Shown: positions 38,492-50,325, counted from the stretch's first letter. The stretch: 64,000 nt of DNA from Maylandia zebra (GCF_041146795.1 NC_135185.1:30182529-30246528), one strand, 5' to 3'. The notes: generated by a model not told the origin, from the sequence alone. A program made the numbers and translations.

Positions 38492-38550
38492 TGAAATGAA
38501 ATAATCAGAGCAGCAAATGAGTAAAAATACTCATTTGCTGCTTCATTTCA
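38492..38550. other. Perfect 15-bp inverted repeat with AAAA loop
   Basis: AGCAGCAAATGAGTA (38509-38523) is followed by AAAA and its exact reverse complement (38528-38542). Beyond an 8-nt interruption on the left arm, TGAAATGAA (38492-38500) pairs with TTCATTTCA on the right. It lies at the edge of DNA carrying fragments of a fish repeat rich in AAGTACT. Confidence 0.7.
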
Positions 38551-39010
38551 AAGGTAGGAAAGGTCGTAAACCAACAGCTTAAAAGAACAGCCGGTGTAGT
38601 GTTAAAAAATGTAGTGGCGTGACAAGTACAATATTTCTCTCTGAAAAATAATGAAGCAGACCCATGAAACAGTATAAAGTGGAAAAATAAAGTACTGTAG
38701 AAGTACCTCAAAACTCTACTGAAATAAAGTACTTGAGATGTATGTGTGCGTGTTTTATTATGGAATATTACACTGGGTATTTTCATAAGATTGTATTTTA
38801 AAAGGACTCAAAATGACTGTGCTTCATTTTAAAAGCTAGAAATGTTGCAAAGTACTAGTTAAACAACCAAAAGAGGAAAAACAGACGAATAAATTACTCA
38901 GTGATGTCACAAAATCTAGTGTCATTTCCCTGTGAAGTCTAATGAAGTAAAACCCTGAAAGAACTTTAATGTAAACTCAACTGTACTCGTATATGATACT
39001 TTAGTAAACG
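38551..39010. repeat. Probable interspersed repeat fragments
   Basis: Two loosely similar blocks (38540-38740 and 38815-39010) share CTTCATTT, AGTACT and AATGAAG motifs in the same order, suggesting tandem or repeated fragments of one family. Not named. Confidence 0.3.
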
Positions 39011-39099
39011 TCCCTGGTTCATGTTCATAACTTATTGCACTGAATATTTGATATGACTTTTTTAAAGGGGTGCAAATAAAAAAGTTTTGATATTATAAT

Positions 39100-39560
39100 T
39101 GATACATGTCATAGCTTTGTTTCAGTCCATTACAGACACAGAAGCATAGCACTCCTTCACCTTGGGGTGAATTTCCTGGGATGACCACTCCTGGGTCACT
39201 TCTTGCTCACTTGTGAATCATCTTTCTCACTGAATGATGGACTTTAAATTGTTCAGAAATGACTATATAACCTTTCCCAGACAGATGGGCAGCAGCAATT
39301 GCTTCTCTTAGACAAGCGCTGATGTCTTTGCTTCTCGGCACCAAACGAACACACACCTCAATATACTGCAAACTAAAGCTTGTGCTTTTATGGAGGCATT
39401 CATACTTGTTTGCTGATGATCAGTTAATCAGATGTGACTGGTTAGCAGCAGCTGGCTGCTACTTATCCTCCTAATTCCTATCGAAGCAGTTAAGGTGTGC
39501 TTAGTTTTTCAGACATTATTTCTGCATTTTGGTTTAATTTTTGATAAATAAATAATGGCA
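39100..39560. repeat. Probable decayed interspersed repeat
   Basis: The run through GCAGCAATTGCTTCTCTTAG, GATGATCAGTTAATCAGATG and GCAGCTGGCTGCTACTTA resembles a widespread fish/vertebrate repeat I have seen before but cannot assign. No open frame survives. Confidence 0.3.
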
Positions 39561-40742
39561 CGGTCTAATATGTCATGTGCTGTCCATCTGATTTCAACCT
39601 ACTTTTAAGACCCACCAATGATGTGCTTTCTTTTTGCCATAACTACAATACTGTAACCCAGCACTTAAAATCAGAAGGTTCTCTTTGGACTTGCATATAT
39701 TCAGCAGCAAACACAGTTTTAAGTTCAGTGATCGGAGATTATTTTATGCCTTTGAGGACACATTGCTGGTACAGTGTTGGTCCCCCTATATTGTCTTCAG
39801 AACTGTCTCAAGTTTTCACGGCACAGACTCAACAAGGAGCCGGAAACATTCCTCGGAGATTATAGTCCATGTTGACATGACAGCAGCACACAGTTGCTGC
39901 AGATTTGCCACCTTTACACCATCAGCAGTAGCACCAGCAGCAGCAGCCTGAACAATTTATACAAGGGAGGATGGATCCATGATTTCATGTTGTTTACTCA
40001 TCGACCATACAATGTTTATCCAAACTTCTGTTGTCCAATTGTGATGAGCCCATTTGAATCATAGCCTCAACATCTCAGTTTCTTGTTCTTAGTTGACAAC
40101 CTGTGTGGTCTTCTGCAGCTGTAGCTCACCTGCTCTAAAGTACAACATGTTATGCATTCAGAGATGCTCTTCTGCATGCATTGCCTATATAGAGTGGTTA
40201 TTTGCATTACTGTTGCCTTCCTGTTAGGTTGAATTAGTTTTGGTCATTCTCCTCTGACCCCTTGCATCAACAAGAAGTGTCACTCTTTAGACAATTGATC
40301 TTTTTTACAGACATTTCTTTGTAACCCCAGGGATGGCTCCAGTAGATAAAAGGCTGATTACATATTTGTAATATGTAACTATTAAAGTGGCTGTGTGTTT
40401 ATGTAAAAACATAAATAAAAAAATGCATCGTTTAATTAAGCAATCAGAGTATTTCTCTCCTGGCATATGCTGTGGATTGTTAATCCTCCTGTTCTTATAT
40501 TTAATAAATATATTTAGAATGAGCTGCCAAAATGTATCTCAAGTTAAAAGGGACCCTGCCAGCCAAAAAAACAAACAAACAAAAAAACTCTTCTTTATAA
40601 CTTTGTCAGTGACAGACAGCAACTTTAATCTCTAAGATTTGGGATTCCTTTTGATAAATTCTTTATCTCATAAATAAAATAAAAAAATTATATTTTCTGG
40701 CTGTTACGTGTTTCCTCCTGCAGTATTTTAATAAATAAATTC

Positions 40743-40815
40743 TTCCATCCATTTCCAGTATCTACCTATTTAATGCGGCATTGTGGGAGGTTGGAGCATG
40801 TCCCAGAATATTCTT
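40743..40815. repeat. Short fragment of a common fish repeat
   Basis: CATCCATTTCCAGTATCTACC to GGAGCATGTCCCAG is a diverged copy of a motif often found in teleost intergenic DNA. Confidence 0.3.
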
Positions 40816-42622
40816 AAAGAGTGTGTATGTGTGTGGGGTTTTCAAATCCTACAGGGAGGACATCAGTCTGTAAAATAAATACAAATGGAATATAAATAAA
40901 CACATTTTTGCTTTTACATTTGAATCTGAATGTGCTTGAATGGCACCATCAAAAACTGCTGGCAATGTCGAAATGCTGACTGAGGACTATGCCGCTCTTT
41001 GCTTCTTGTGTCTGCATATAAACAGCTGAAATCTCTGAGGTTTCAGACATCAGTTTAGTTTTACCCATTCCAGAGAAGTCATTGGAGCTTTTTTTGACCT
41101 AAAAAATGTCTCCGGAATAATCAAATATAGATAAAATTTTTACATTTATCTGTCTACATGAAAGCTGATGAACTTCAGACAGAATGAAAGAGTCTATAAT
41201 CTACCAGCTGAACTATGTGCTTTTGATTAAAGATCCGTCACACAACACCAAGCAAAGAGGTTTTGCCACTTTAATGAGATAACCGCCACATCTCAGGTCA
41301 CAATGTCCACTTCCTCATTTACAACGTCCCTTTGAATGGTAAGTTTAGATTGTGGTTTCTGTTGAGTCTTATTTCTTTTTCAAAAGAGAAATGTCCACAA
41401 TTTTTTTCTTCAATAGGTCAATAAAAAGAAGGGGGAAAAATCACAACATCTGTAATAAAAGATAGCAGGTATCGCTCTTTCTCGCAACCACTTCAGCCAC
41501 TAAAGATATCGCCTACTCGTCGGTCGTCTAGTTGTGAGCAGGAAGAGGTGACAAGTATTTATTAAAGCGGTGATGATAATCTGAAAATGCCTTTCAGTTG
41601 CGTGATGATGCTCGCTATTTATGCAGCACTCAGCTTTAATGTGTTTTTGTGTTTCCACTCCATTCCAGTTTATTGGGCTTTTTGTTGCAGCTCATTCATC
41701 ACTGTTATTCTTCTAGAAATGTGATTGTCCCACTTTAGTTCTGCGTACAAGACGCATTCAGTCTATTTTCATGATGTGATGTGACAAGGTGGGGGTGTGA
41801 CTCGACAAAATTGGATAATTATAGATGCGATTATACTTAGAAACTCGGTACAAAGAATGTAGTGTCCTTTCAAAACGAAAAGCCTGGATTGCATACAGTG
41901 ATGCTTACAGTGCAGCTCACATGTTCGCTGCAATATTTGAAGAAGTACACGTTCAACCTGCTGCCTCTTGGAAAGTTTTTATTCACGTGGGGGTGGATGA
42001 CTAATAAAATCAGTTTGCTTCTGGTGGTCTGAGCTTGCTATGGATGCTGTGAGTGAGCTAGCAGGCGTGGGTGAAGCTTCCTATCTATTGAGGGAGAGAA
42101 AACACATGCAATGCTGCACTTTCTCTCAGAGTGAGCCCACTTCAGCACCCCATACAGCTCCCATTGATGAGAGCGGCACTTTCGCCCCCGTCTCCCCCAT
42201 CAAGCCACATTTCATGCATTAGAAACTTGCTCGGGGAGAAGCTGAAAAAGAGAAAGCAGATGAATTTAGAAAAGGTGCAGGCTTCCTGTAAGACTTGCTA
42301 TCTAGTCTATCTGATACAGAATGGGGTGTACATACATGTATATATATATGTATAAAACAAACAGAGGTCAATAGTCACTCTTCTTATTTGTGCTTAAAAT
42401 AGTAACATAGGCATTCCTTTGCCTTAATTCAAGACAAACAGGTATGTATATAAACGTAGCACAACATAAAGTAAGAACATTTGCATTTGTATCAATGATT
42501 TCTATGTTGTAGCAATGCATCTTGGCAATAAATCTTGAAGATTTGACCAAGTTCTTCATGGGTGCAACCCACATGCTCAACTCTGCTGCTCAACCCACAA
42601 ACGCATTTTCCTTACAAATGTG
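40816..42622. other. Gene-free interval before the LTR element
   Basis: No supported exon. The block around 41220-41340 is of mixed composition and repeat-poor; the rest is unremarkable AT-rich DNA. Confidence 0.4.
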
Positions 42623-42626
42623 TCAC

Positions 42627-43761
42627 TGTGGTGAACACAAATGTGGTACCACATTTTGGTAAATTTTATTATTTTTAAGAAAAACATATGTCAGCAATTA
42701 AGACAATTATTATTTTACATTCATTACGTGTAGTCCATAACAATTGAGGAGAGTAAAAGTGAGAAATAATAAGCGGAACTGTTGACACTGTAGTCGTTCG
42801 CCCGCGGTTGCCTAGAGCGGACCAACTTCCTGTCCTCTCAGATGCAATTCGGGAAAAGACACGAGTGCTCCTGTGATTCTTTCTCTGAGACTCTACCTTT
42901 ATTTTTACAGGTCAGTATCGTCTTAAAAATACAGTGTATGAGGGTTTTGTGCCTTGTTCTACTTCGGTGTTTACTGAGAGTTATGTTGACACCGCCGATG
43001 TAACCTTAAGTGGGGTTTAGTTGAAAATTACTGAAGCGCGGCACCGCAGCGGTGGTAAAGCCGAGCCGCGCAGCCCCAAGTCTCGCGAGAGTTGCCGCGA
43101 GTTATCGCGAGAGTTACCGCGAGAGTTCGCCAGCCCGCGGGATGTATTTAAACTGGGTAAACGCCATTTAACAAGCAAATATGTGTGTGTGGTGCTCCAA
43201 TTTAACTGTAAAGGCCCTGACATCAGATTATTTGAGATTAAAATATCTTATATACACTTTATGGTTCAAGTGATGTGGAAATGTTAAGAATAAGCTGAGA
43301 ATGAATGTACATTTATGTTGTTACATTGCAAAGTAATACATCCAGGTGTGTTTTGTCTAATCTAGTAAGATTTATGCACTTATATCGGATTTGTGGATAA
43401 GCTATTTTGAGTTTGCCCTATATGTGAGAGAGCAATAAGACAGTTAAGGCATTATATGGTATCTGCACTGCTGATGTAAATGAGTGAAGGAATAGTGTGA
43501 TTAACAGTGTAAACTGGAGAAATGTAATGACCATAGATGCATATATTTGCCAAATGCCTTTTATTTACCTTTTACAGTTATTGAGCATATCTGACAAGTG
43601 AAAGCACTGGATGTAAATTATATTTGTTGATCTGAAATAAGAGATGCAATTCGGGAAAAGACACGAGTGCTCCTGTGATTCTTTCTCTGAGACTCTACCT
43701 TTATTTTTACAGATTTGTATTCTTTTTGTTATTGTGGTCTTCACATCTGGGACCCGTAACA
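42627..43761 (+). repeat. 5' LTR
   Basis: 1135 bp, TGTGGTGAAC to CCCGTAACA. It contains a 71-bp direct repeat (42840-42910 and 43642-43712), a CGCGAG array with TCTCGCGAGA at 43081-43090, a TATA-like TATTTAAA at 43145-43152, and an ATTAAA at 43237-43242. No AATAAA was seen on this strand. Confidence 0.97.
43081..43152 (+). promoter_or_regulatory. Candidate LTR promoter: TCTCGCGAGA motif, CGCGAG array, TATA-like box
   Basis: TCTCGCGAGA (43081-43090) is the exact palindrome known as the BANP motif of CpG-island promoters. CGCGAG cores start at 43084, 43096, 43106 and 43118 (spacing 12, 10, 12). TATTTAAA follows at 43145. The region is a CpG-rich island in an otherwise AT-rich LTR. The same block is in the 3' LTR from 50780. 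Promoter function is inferred. Confidence 0.5.
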
Positions 43762-43766
43762 AACTG

Positions 43767-43784
43767 TGGGGGCTCGTCCGGGAT
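43767..43784 (+). other. Primer-binding site, tRNA-Pro type
   Basis: TGGGGGCTCGTCCGGGAT is complementary to the 3' end of tRNA-Pro and is the 18-nt site well known from murine gammaretroviruses. It begins 5 nt after the end of the 5' LTR, a somewhat large offset. Confidence 0.85.
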
Positions 43785-43998
43785 CTCTCCTCTACAGTCG
43801 TCGAGGGCAGATCCAGTGATACCAGAACCACGACACAATTGTGACAAGGCCGTTACTCCAGCCAAGCCAGCGAGTAGGTGTCCAGGTAGTGAGGTGAAAA
43901 GGGGACCTTTGCCTCGACGTGGAACCGTACTGCAGTGAGGGGAGTGTGACGCATCCTAGTCACTATCGAGCTGAAGGATAATCAGAAATACATACAAC

Positions 43999-45564
43999 AT
44001 GTCGACCGAGAGAAAGGAACTCGCCTGGAATATCAGGAGACGCTTGTTTTCACTCCAAGGTCAAGACCTCTTCGAACTCGCTAAGAGCCTCGCATCAGAA
44101 AACAAAGACACTACACAGCTCAGTCAGGATGATAAAGAAGGTTGTATGGACTATATCACCTCCTACATGCAGTCAAATACACTATTGCAACTTGAAGATG
44201 AGGGCATGAGTCATTTGTTGACGCTGAATGATTTGATTAATCTAGTCATCCAAGGAAGTAATCCTGCCATGCAAATAGCTGGTGAGAATGAAGTACATGC
44301 CATGCCCAGTCCACAACCATCCAATACCGTGCTAGACCCACAACCGCCGGAAGATCCAACAGAAATATCACCAAACCCCTATGCAAACGCAGAAATACAA
44401 CAGTTAGAGGAGTTGAGGAAAGCGTATGAGACACTGGGTGAGAGGCTAAGACTATGTGGAACTGTAAGGGCCCGGTCACCTGCTGTAGCACGCCAGCAGA
44501 GCAATTTGCAACCACAACCAATCATACAGATTAGCCCTAAGCAGCCAGTCACTGTAAGAGACCTTTCGTACTTGCCACGCAGAGAATTCAAAGTGTTTGG
44601 AGGACAGATTGGAGACAACAGTTCCGAAATCAGCTACAACAGTCTCACCAAGCAGATTAATGAAGGAGTTAAAGAAGGATTTGTGGAGGCTGAAATTGTT
44701 CGAGGTGTGTTGAGAATTGGGAAGCCTGGCACTTTCCGGGACATGTTAATGCTCAAAGATGACCTGTCTCTCCATGAACTTCAGGGCTTTCTGAGGTCTC
44801 ATCTCGGAGAAAAAGCGACAACTGAAATGCTCTAGGAGTTAATGTGTGCTAGACAAAGTGAACAAGAGACGCCCCAGCAGTTTCTGTATCGCATGATTGG
44901 ACTTAAACAGAAGCTTATTTTTCAGTCGAAGCAGGCCAACACTGAGATCTCCTATGACCCAAGAACCGTCCAGGAAGTTTTCCTCCACACAATCTATCAA
45001 GGCCTGGGGGCTAAGTACGCAGACTTGCGACAAAGACTAAGACCTCTCACCTCAAACAACAATGTCACTGACGAAGAGATTCTTAGTGAGGTCACAAAGA
45101 TTATCAGTGATGAAAATGAACACCAGCGAAGGTTAGGCCAAGTCGCCTGCCAAAAGAGTGCACAAGCCCAAAGTGCTGGGATCGAAGCAAACAACAAGAT
45201 AGCCAAAGAACAATCCTCACCAACAATCAAACAACTCGCCGCCCAAGTAGAGACTCTAACTAACATGGTCGCCAGCCTAATTAAACAACAGGAGGCAAAG
45301 CCTTGCCAGCTGTCCCCACAACCACCTCCCAACCCGCTTTTCCAAACCCCAGCCAACCCCAACAGACCTCCTCAAAAGAAAGCGTTCCTTTGTCCAAAGT
45401 GTACTGAACAGAACTTGCAGGACTGTAGTCATTGCTTTGTATGCTGCGAGTCAGGACACCGAGCGGTGGGATGTTTAAAGCGGACCAAAACTCAGGGAAA
45501 CTGGAATCGGTCTCTGTCGAGGGACAGCCAGAGGCCGGCGCAGAGTCACAGTCCCAGCCAGTAA
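43999..45564 (+). pseudogene. gag: gag polyprotein gene, interrupted by an in-frame stop
   Basis: One reading frame runs from the ATG at 43999 to the stop at 45562-45564 but is broken by TAG at 44833-44835. The first part (278 codons) has a charged N-terminus and a Pro/Gln-rich linker, then capsid-like helices. The second part continues the capsid C-terminal region and ends with a CCHC zinc knuckle, [14 protein letters not shown] (45433-45474), typical of nucleocapsid. The stop lies inside the capsid region, not at the gag/pol border, so it is most simply a disabling mutation rather than a programmed readthrough site. Gag proteins form the particle that packages element RNA (family knowledge). 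Confidence 0.9.
45495..45536 (+). promoter_or_regulatory. Predicted -1 ribosomal frameshift signal, gag to pol
   Basis: In the gag frame the sequence is G GGA AAC (45495-45501), a canonical slippery heptamer. After a 7-nt spacer (45502-45508) a hairpin can form: CTGTC (45514-45518) with GACAG (45523-45527) around GAGG, extended by TCT/AGA and GG/CC pairs to 45536 with small bulges. A -1 slip leads directly into the pol frame, which is open here. Predicted by eye. Confidence 0.65.
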
Positions 45565-48500
45565 GGTCTTCCTCTGCACAGCTTACTACTGAGTGTGCAA
45601 GACGTCGCAGTAAGCTAAAAAGAAGGCAGCCAAAGCGAGACCAGAGAAAGCAACAGGTAACCTCTTGCCAAAGTTTAATACCAAACAGCTGTAAAGTCCC
45701 CCTAGTTGGAAAGAAAAGCCTCCTCAAGTGTTTGATTGGTGGCTATCCAGTGACAGTGTTATTTGATTCTGGCTCACAAGTGAGTTTAGTGGACAGACAG
45801 TGGGTTCAGCGGTTTATTCCTAACTATCAGGTGAGACCCCTCCAAGAGCTGTTAAATGATGGACTTGAAGTTTATGCGGTTAACGGACAAGCAGTTCCTT
45901 ATGATGGGTGGGTTGAACTTACAGTCACTCTTGCTGGTCACGAAGATCCCAATCTTACTGTGCAAGCCCCTTTCCTTGTCAGTAAGCTGTCACTCCCTCA
46001 GCCCCTCCTGGGAGCGAACGTGCTTGGCGCCATTATCCAAACACAAGAGTCAGACCGAGAGGCCAGTGCTTTATTGTATAGTCTCCTACGCAAAGCTTTT
46101 GGTACAGACGAAGAGCAAGTGATGGCTATGGTAAACTTCATACAAGTACCACAAAGAGCAGAATGTGACCCAGCCACAGTGAGAATTGGGAAGAGCAATG
46201 TGACCATTCCTGCTGGAAAAGCAGTCCAAGTGTGGTGCAGAGTACCCCAAAGTTTTGACATTTGTGACCCCCTGGTGCTGTACGAACCCGACGAGAACAC
46301 TGCCTTGAGACACCTGAGTGTTGGGGAAGGGCTCCTGGAGATCAACAACCCTCAAAGGCCATTTGTTAAGGTCCCCATCTCTAACCACTCCAAACACGAA
46401 ATAATTCTACCGAAGAGAACAGCCCTGGGTACTATTCAACATGTCGCTAAAGTTATTGAGGCAGACCGACCCACAAACACATCAGAGCTGACTCAACCCA
46501 CACAGAGCCCCATCACCATAGCTGAGGTAAGCGCAGCCACCCCTGTTTCTGAACTGTCCACTGAGTCATGGCTACCCCCAGTTGATCTTAGCCACCTGAG
46601 TCCGGACCAACAGAAGTCAGTTGAAAAGGTGTTAAGGGAAGAGTGTGAGGCGTTCTCTCGTAGCAGCACAGACATAGGCTGTATCCCTTCACTACAAATG
46701 GAAATCAGGCTCAAAGATGATACACCAGTCCAGAGGGCCTATGCTTCTATCCCTAAACCCCTCTACAGGGAAGTAAAGGAGTATATTCAAGAGCTGATTG
46801 TCAAGGGATGGGTAGTGAAGTCACAGTCGCCGTATGCTGCTCCAGTCATTTGCGTAAGGAAGAAGGATGGGTCTTTACGTTTGTGCATCGATTACCGTCT
46901 CTTAAACAACAAGACTGTGCCAGACCGACACCCACTCCCCAGATCCAGGATCTCACAGACTCGCTAGGTGGTTACAGCTGGTTCTCGATCCTGGATCAGG
47001 GTAAAGCTTATCATCAAGGTTTCATCGCAGAAGGCTCAAGGTACCTGACGGCATTCACTACCCCGTGGGGCCTCTACGAATGGGTGAGGATACCCTTTGG
47101 ACTGTCTAATGCCCCAGCAGCCTTCCAACAGAGCATGGAAGAAATGCTTGACACCCTCAGAGACGAGTGCTGTATCCCTTACCTTGACGACGTGCTTTGT
47201 TTTTCCAAGTCGTTTGACGAACATGTCCAAGTGCTACAGAAAGTCCTCCAAGCCCTACAACGGCATGGTGTAAAGCTAAAACCCGAGAAGTGTGAGCTGT
47301 TCCGTAAAGAGGTTCGCTATGTCGGCCGATTGGTATCTGCAGATGGAGTAAAGGTGGACCCCAAAGATACCGAGGCAGTACAGGCACTCAAACACAAAAG
47401 GCCACAGACCGTCGGAGAAGTCAGGCAGCTTCTGGGATTCCTAAGCTACTATCGGACGTATGTGCAGGACTTCTCCCGCATAGCCAAACCGTTGTATGAC
47501 TTGCTCCAAGTCCCGTCCAACACACTGCCACCAAAGCCAACTAGAGGCAGAGCAAAACACACTCAGCAGCCTTCTCGAGCCCTGATACAGTGGAACAAAG
47601 AACACCAAGAGATCCTTGAGCGCTTGATCGACATGCTCACTCAGCCACCAGTGTTAGCGTACCCTGATTTCACCCGCCCTTTTATATTGCACACGGACGC
47701 ATCCCAGAGGGGCCTTGGTGCCGTCCTATATCAGAACCAACAAGGCAAGATGAGAGTGATTGGGTACGGGTCTCGCACGCTCACACCTGCTGAACAAAAC
47801 TACCACTTCCACAGCGGAAAACTAGAGTTTCTCGCCCTCAAGTGGGCAGTTTGTGACAAGTTTAAGGATTACCTCTACTATGCTCCACATTTCACCATTT
47901 TTACAGATAACAATCCCTTGACATATGTCCTCAGCACAGCAAAGCTCAATGCAGTTGGACACCGTTGGGTCGGACAATTGGCAGATTTCCACTTCGACAT
48001 CAAATATCGGCCGGGAAAAGTAAACATTGATGCAGATGTGCTGTCACGTTGCCCACTTGACATTGAGAGGTTCATGGGAGAGTGCTCAGAGGAACTGTCG
48101 GAGGAAGCCGTATGTGCAGTTTGGGAAGGGAGCAGAAGAGCGAAGCAAGGAGACGTAGCATGGATTGCAGCCCTTAACCTCACCGCACCAAACCTACCCA
48201 TCAAAGAACCCCTACAGTCAATCAGTCATGACCAACTTGTACAATCGCAGAGAGCAGATCCAGCAATCGGAAAAGTCATTGACATGGTAGAGAAGGACAT
48301 AAGACCAACAGAAGATGACAAGGCTGACACTAACACAAAGAGACTGTTGAGAGAGTGGAGTCGGCTGCACATGGAGAATGACCTTCTCTATAGAAAGACT
48401 ACAGGACGCAAGCAGCTGGTCCTACCTACTCTCTACAGACAGGTAGCTCTCACACACCTCCACAACAACATGGGCCATGTCGGCGTGGAGAAAGTCTTGA

Positions 48501-50167
48501 ACCTGGCTCGAGAGCGGTTCTATTGGCCTTTCATGAAGAGAGAAATTGAAGAGTACGTCACAAGGAAGTGTCAGTGCATCAAGCAGAAGAAGCCAACGAC
48601 ACACGAGAGAGCACCCATGGGTAGCATAACGTCCAGCTCCCCTCTTGAGCTTGTTTGCATTGACTTCCTGCACTTAGAGTCTTGTAAAGGTGGGTTTGAA
48701 TATATACTGGTTGTTGTAGACCATTTTACCAGGTTCGCACAAGCGTATCCCACCAAGAATAAGGCCGCAAAGACCGCGGCAGACCGCCTCTTCAATGACT
48801 ACATTCCCAAATTCGGCTACCCCTCCAAGCTCCACCACGACCAGGGTCGCGAGTTCGAGAATCAGTTATTCAAGTCCCTAAGAGAACTCGCAGGCGTTGG
48901 TCACTCAAGGACATCCCCCTACCATCCCCAATGCAACCCTACTGAAAGACTGAATCGCACCCTGTTACAGATGCTGCGTACACTGGGAGAAAAGGAGAAA
49001 CAAAATTGGAAGGAACATCTACCCCATGTTATCCATGCTTACAATTGTACCAAGCATGAATCGACTGGCTTCTCTCCATACTACCTCTTGTATGGTCGAC
49101 ACCCTCGTCTTCCAGTAGACCTTCTCTTTGGTCTCATGGCAGAAAACAACACTGAGACACCACATGGGTATGCAGAAAGATGGAAAGGGAAGATGACAGA
49201 AGCATACCGCATTGCAAATGCAAACAGTCAACAGTCAAGTTCCAAAGGCAAAGCAAACTATGACAAAAGATGCAAAGGAGTAATGCTACAGGCAGGAGAC
49301 CGAGTACTGGTACGAAACCTGAGTGAAAGGGGCGGCCCTGGCAAACTGAGACCCTACTGGGAGCAAACGGTCTACATTGTGAGGGAGCAAGTGGGCGACA
49401 ACCCCGTCTACAAAGTGAGTCCAGAGGCGGGAGGCCGTCCTGTTCGCACCTTGCACAGGAACTTGTTGTTACAAGTAAATGACTTGCCAGTGGACATTAT
49501 CCACAGTCAGGCTACAAGACCACACAAGAGAAACAAGAAGTCCACCGGAAGACCAATGACACCAGAGCCGAACCCTGACACAACTGACTCGGAAGAGGGT
49601 GAGCCATTGTACTGGCTTGGTGTACCCAGATACCCTCGAGGGGGCCATTCTCCAGTCACACCAGTTCCAAGTGGAGCGCAACGGAGCTCTGGTCCAAGTG
49701 AACTAGGACAAGTCTTAAGGGCTCGTGTCCAACCTAGAAAAAAAAGTGCCATGGTTCCGGAAGAGGATCTAATTGTGTTAAGAGACCCAGACCTACCTCA
49801 ACTAAGTGACGATCAGGAGATGCCTCAGGTTCAAGAAGAAGTTGACGTCACTGAGTCCAGTCCTGATCCAGTAGAGGTTCCTGACCCAGAGCCGCAACCC
49901 AGGGTGGAGCCAGGGGATGACATCCATCCAGAGCCACCATCTCATCTTAGGCAGTCCAGCAGGCAGAGACGTCCCACCACATTCTTCACCTACCCATCCT
50001 TGGGTCAACCAGCCTATCAGGCTCATCCTGCGGTGAACACCATCAACATCCAGCCTTCGCCATATCCTTCCCTCTACTACCCTCTTCTCTACTCCCAACC
50101 CCCCTACCCCTCTCCCCTCACCCTTAGCCCTTACTTACCTGTTTCATATGTTGTTCCTTGCTATTGA
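45501..50167 (+). pseudogene. pol: pol polyprotein gene (protease, RT, RNase H, integrase), frameshifted
   Basis: Pol lies in the -1 frame relative to gag and overlaps it. The aspartic protease has DSG at 45765-45773. Reverse transcriptase begins near 46600 and has the catalytic YLDD at 47180-47191. RNase H has TDAS near 47693. Integrase has an N-terminal His/Cys zinc-binding region around 48450-48590 and the DDE triad at 48662, 48839 and 48944 (the last two 35 codons apart), then a GPY/F-type module (about 49270-49480) and a long Pro-rich tail to the stop at 50165-50167. The reading frame changes near 46938-46943, inside reverse transcriptase and consistent with loss of one base, so the segments 45501-46943 and 46943-50167 are in different frames. 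No programmed signal is expected at this place. Confidence 0.92.
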
Positions 50168-50317
50168 ATCGAACAGAAATCTCAGGAAGAAGAATGCCTG
50201 AAGTCTAAGGACACCTGGGCAAGAGGAATATTCCAGGGACTTCTGTAAAGAGACTTTGTTAGTTTAAAGGTTTTTTTTTATAATTCAAGTTAAGTGTCAG
50301 GAGCCACTTTTGCTGTT

Positions 50318-50325
50318 GGGGAGCG
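50318..50325 (+). other. Probable polypurine tract
   Basis: GGGGAGCG (purine-rich with one C) directly precedes the 3' LTR, where the plus-strand primer is expected. It is short and imperfect. Confidence 0.45.

Noticed and set aside
43021-43287. 88-codon frame present identically in both LTRs
   Set aside because: It is duplicated only because the LTRs are; the sequence is a CpG-rich promoter-like block with no protein features.
44833-44835. Possible programmed stop-codon readthrough in gag, as in murine gammaretroviruses
   Set aside because: The stop is within the capsid region rather than at the gag/pol border, and a convincing frameshift signal already serves that border.
45475-45481. TTTAAAG heptamer upstream of GGGAAAC as the frameshift site
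   Set aside because: It fits the X XXY YYZ pattern only loosely, with G as the last base, which is disfavoured; GGGAAAC with spacer and hairpin is the better candidate.
46920-46970. Possible programmed frameshift within reverse transcriptase
   Set aside because: The frame change falls inside a conserved RT block with no slippery heptamer at the break; a one-base loss explains it.
50168-50325. Search for an env gene after pol
   Set aside because: Only about 160 bp separate pol from the 3' LTR, and no open frame of useful size exists.
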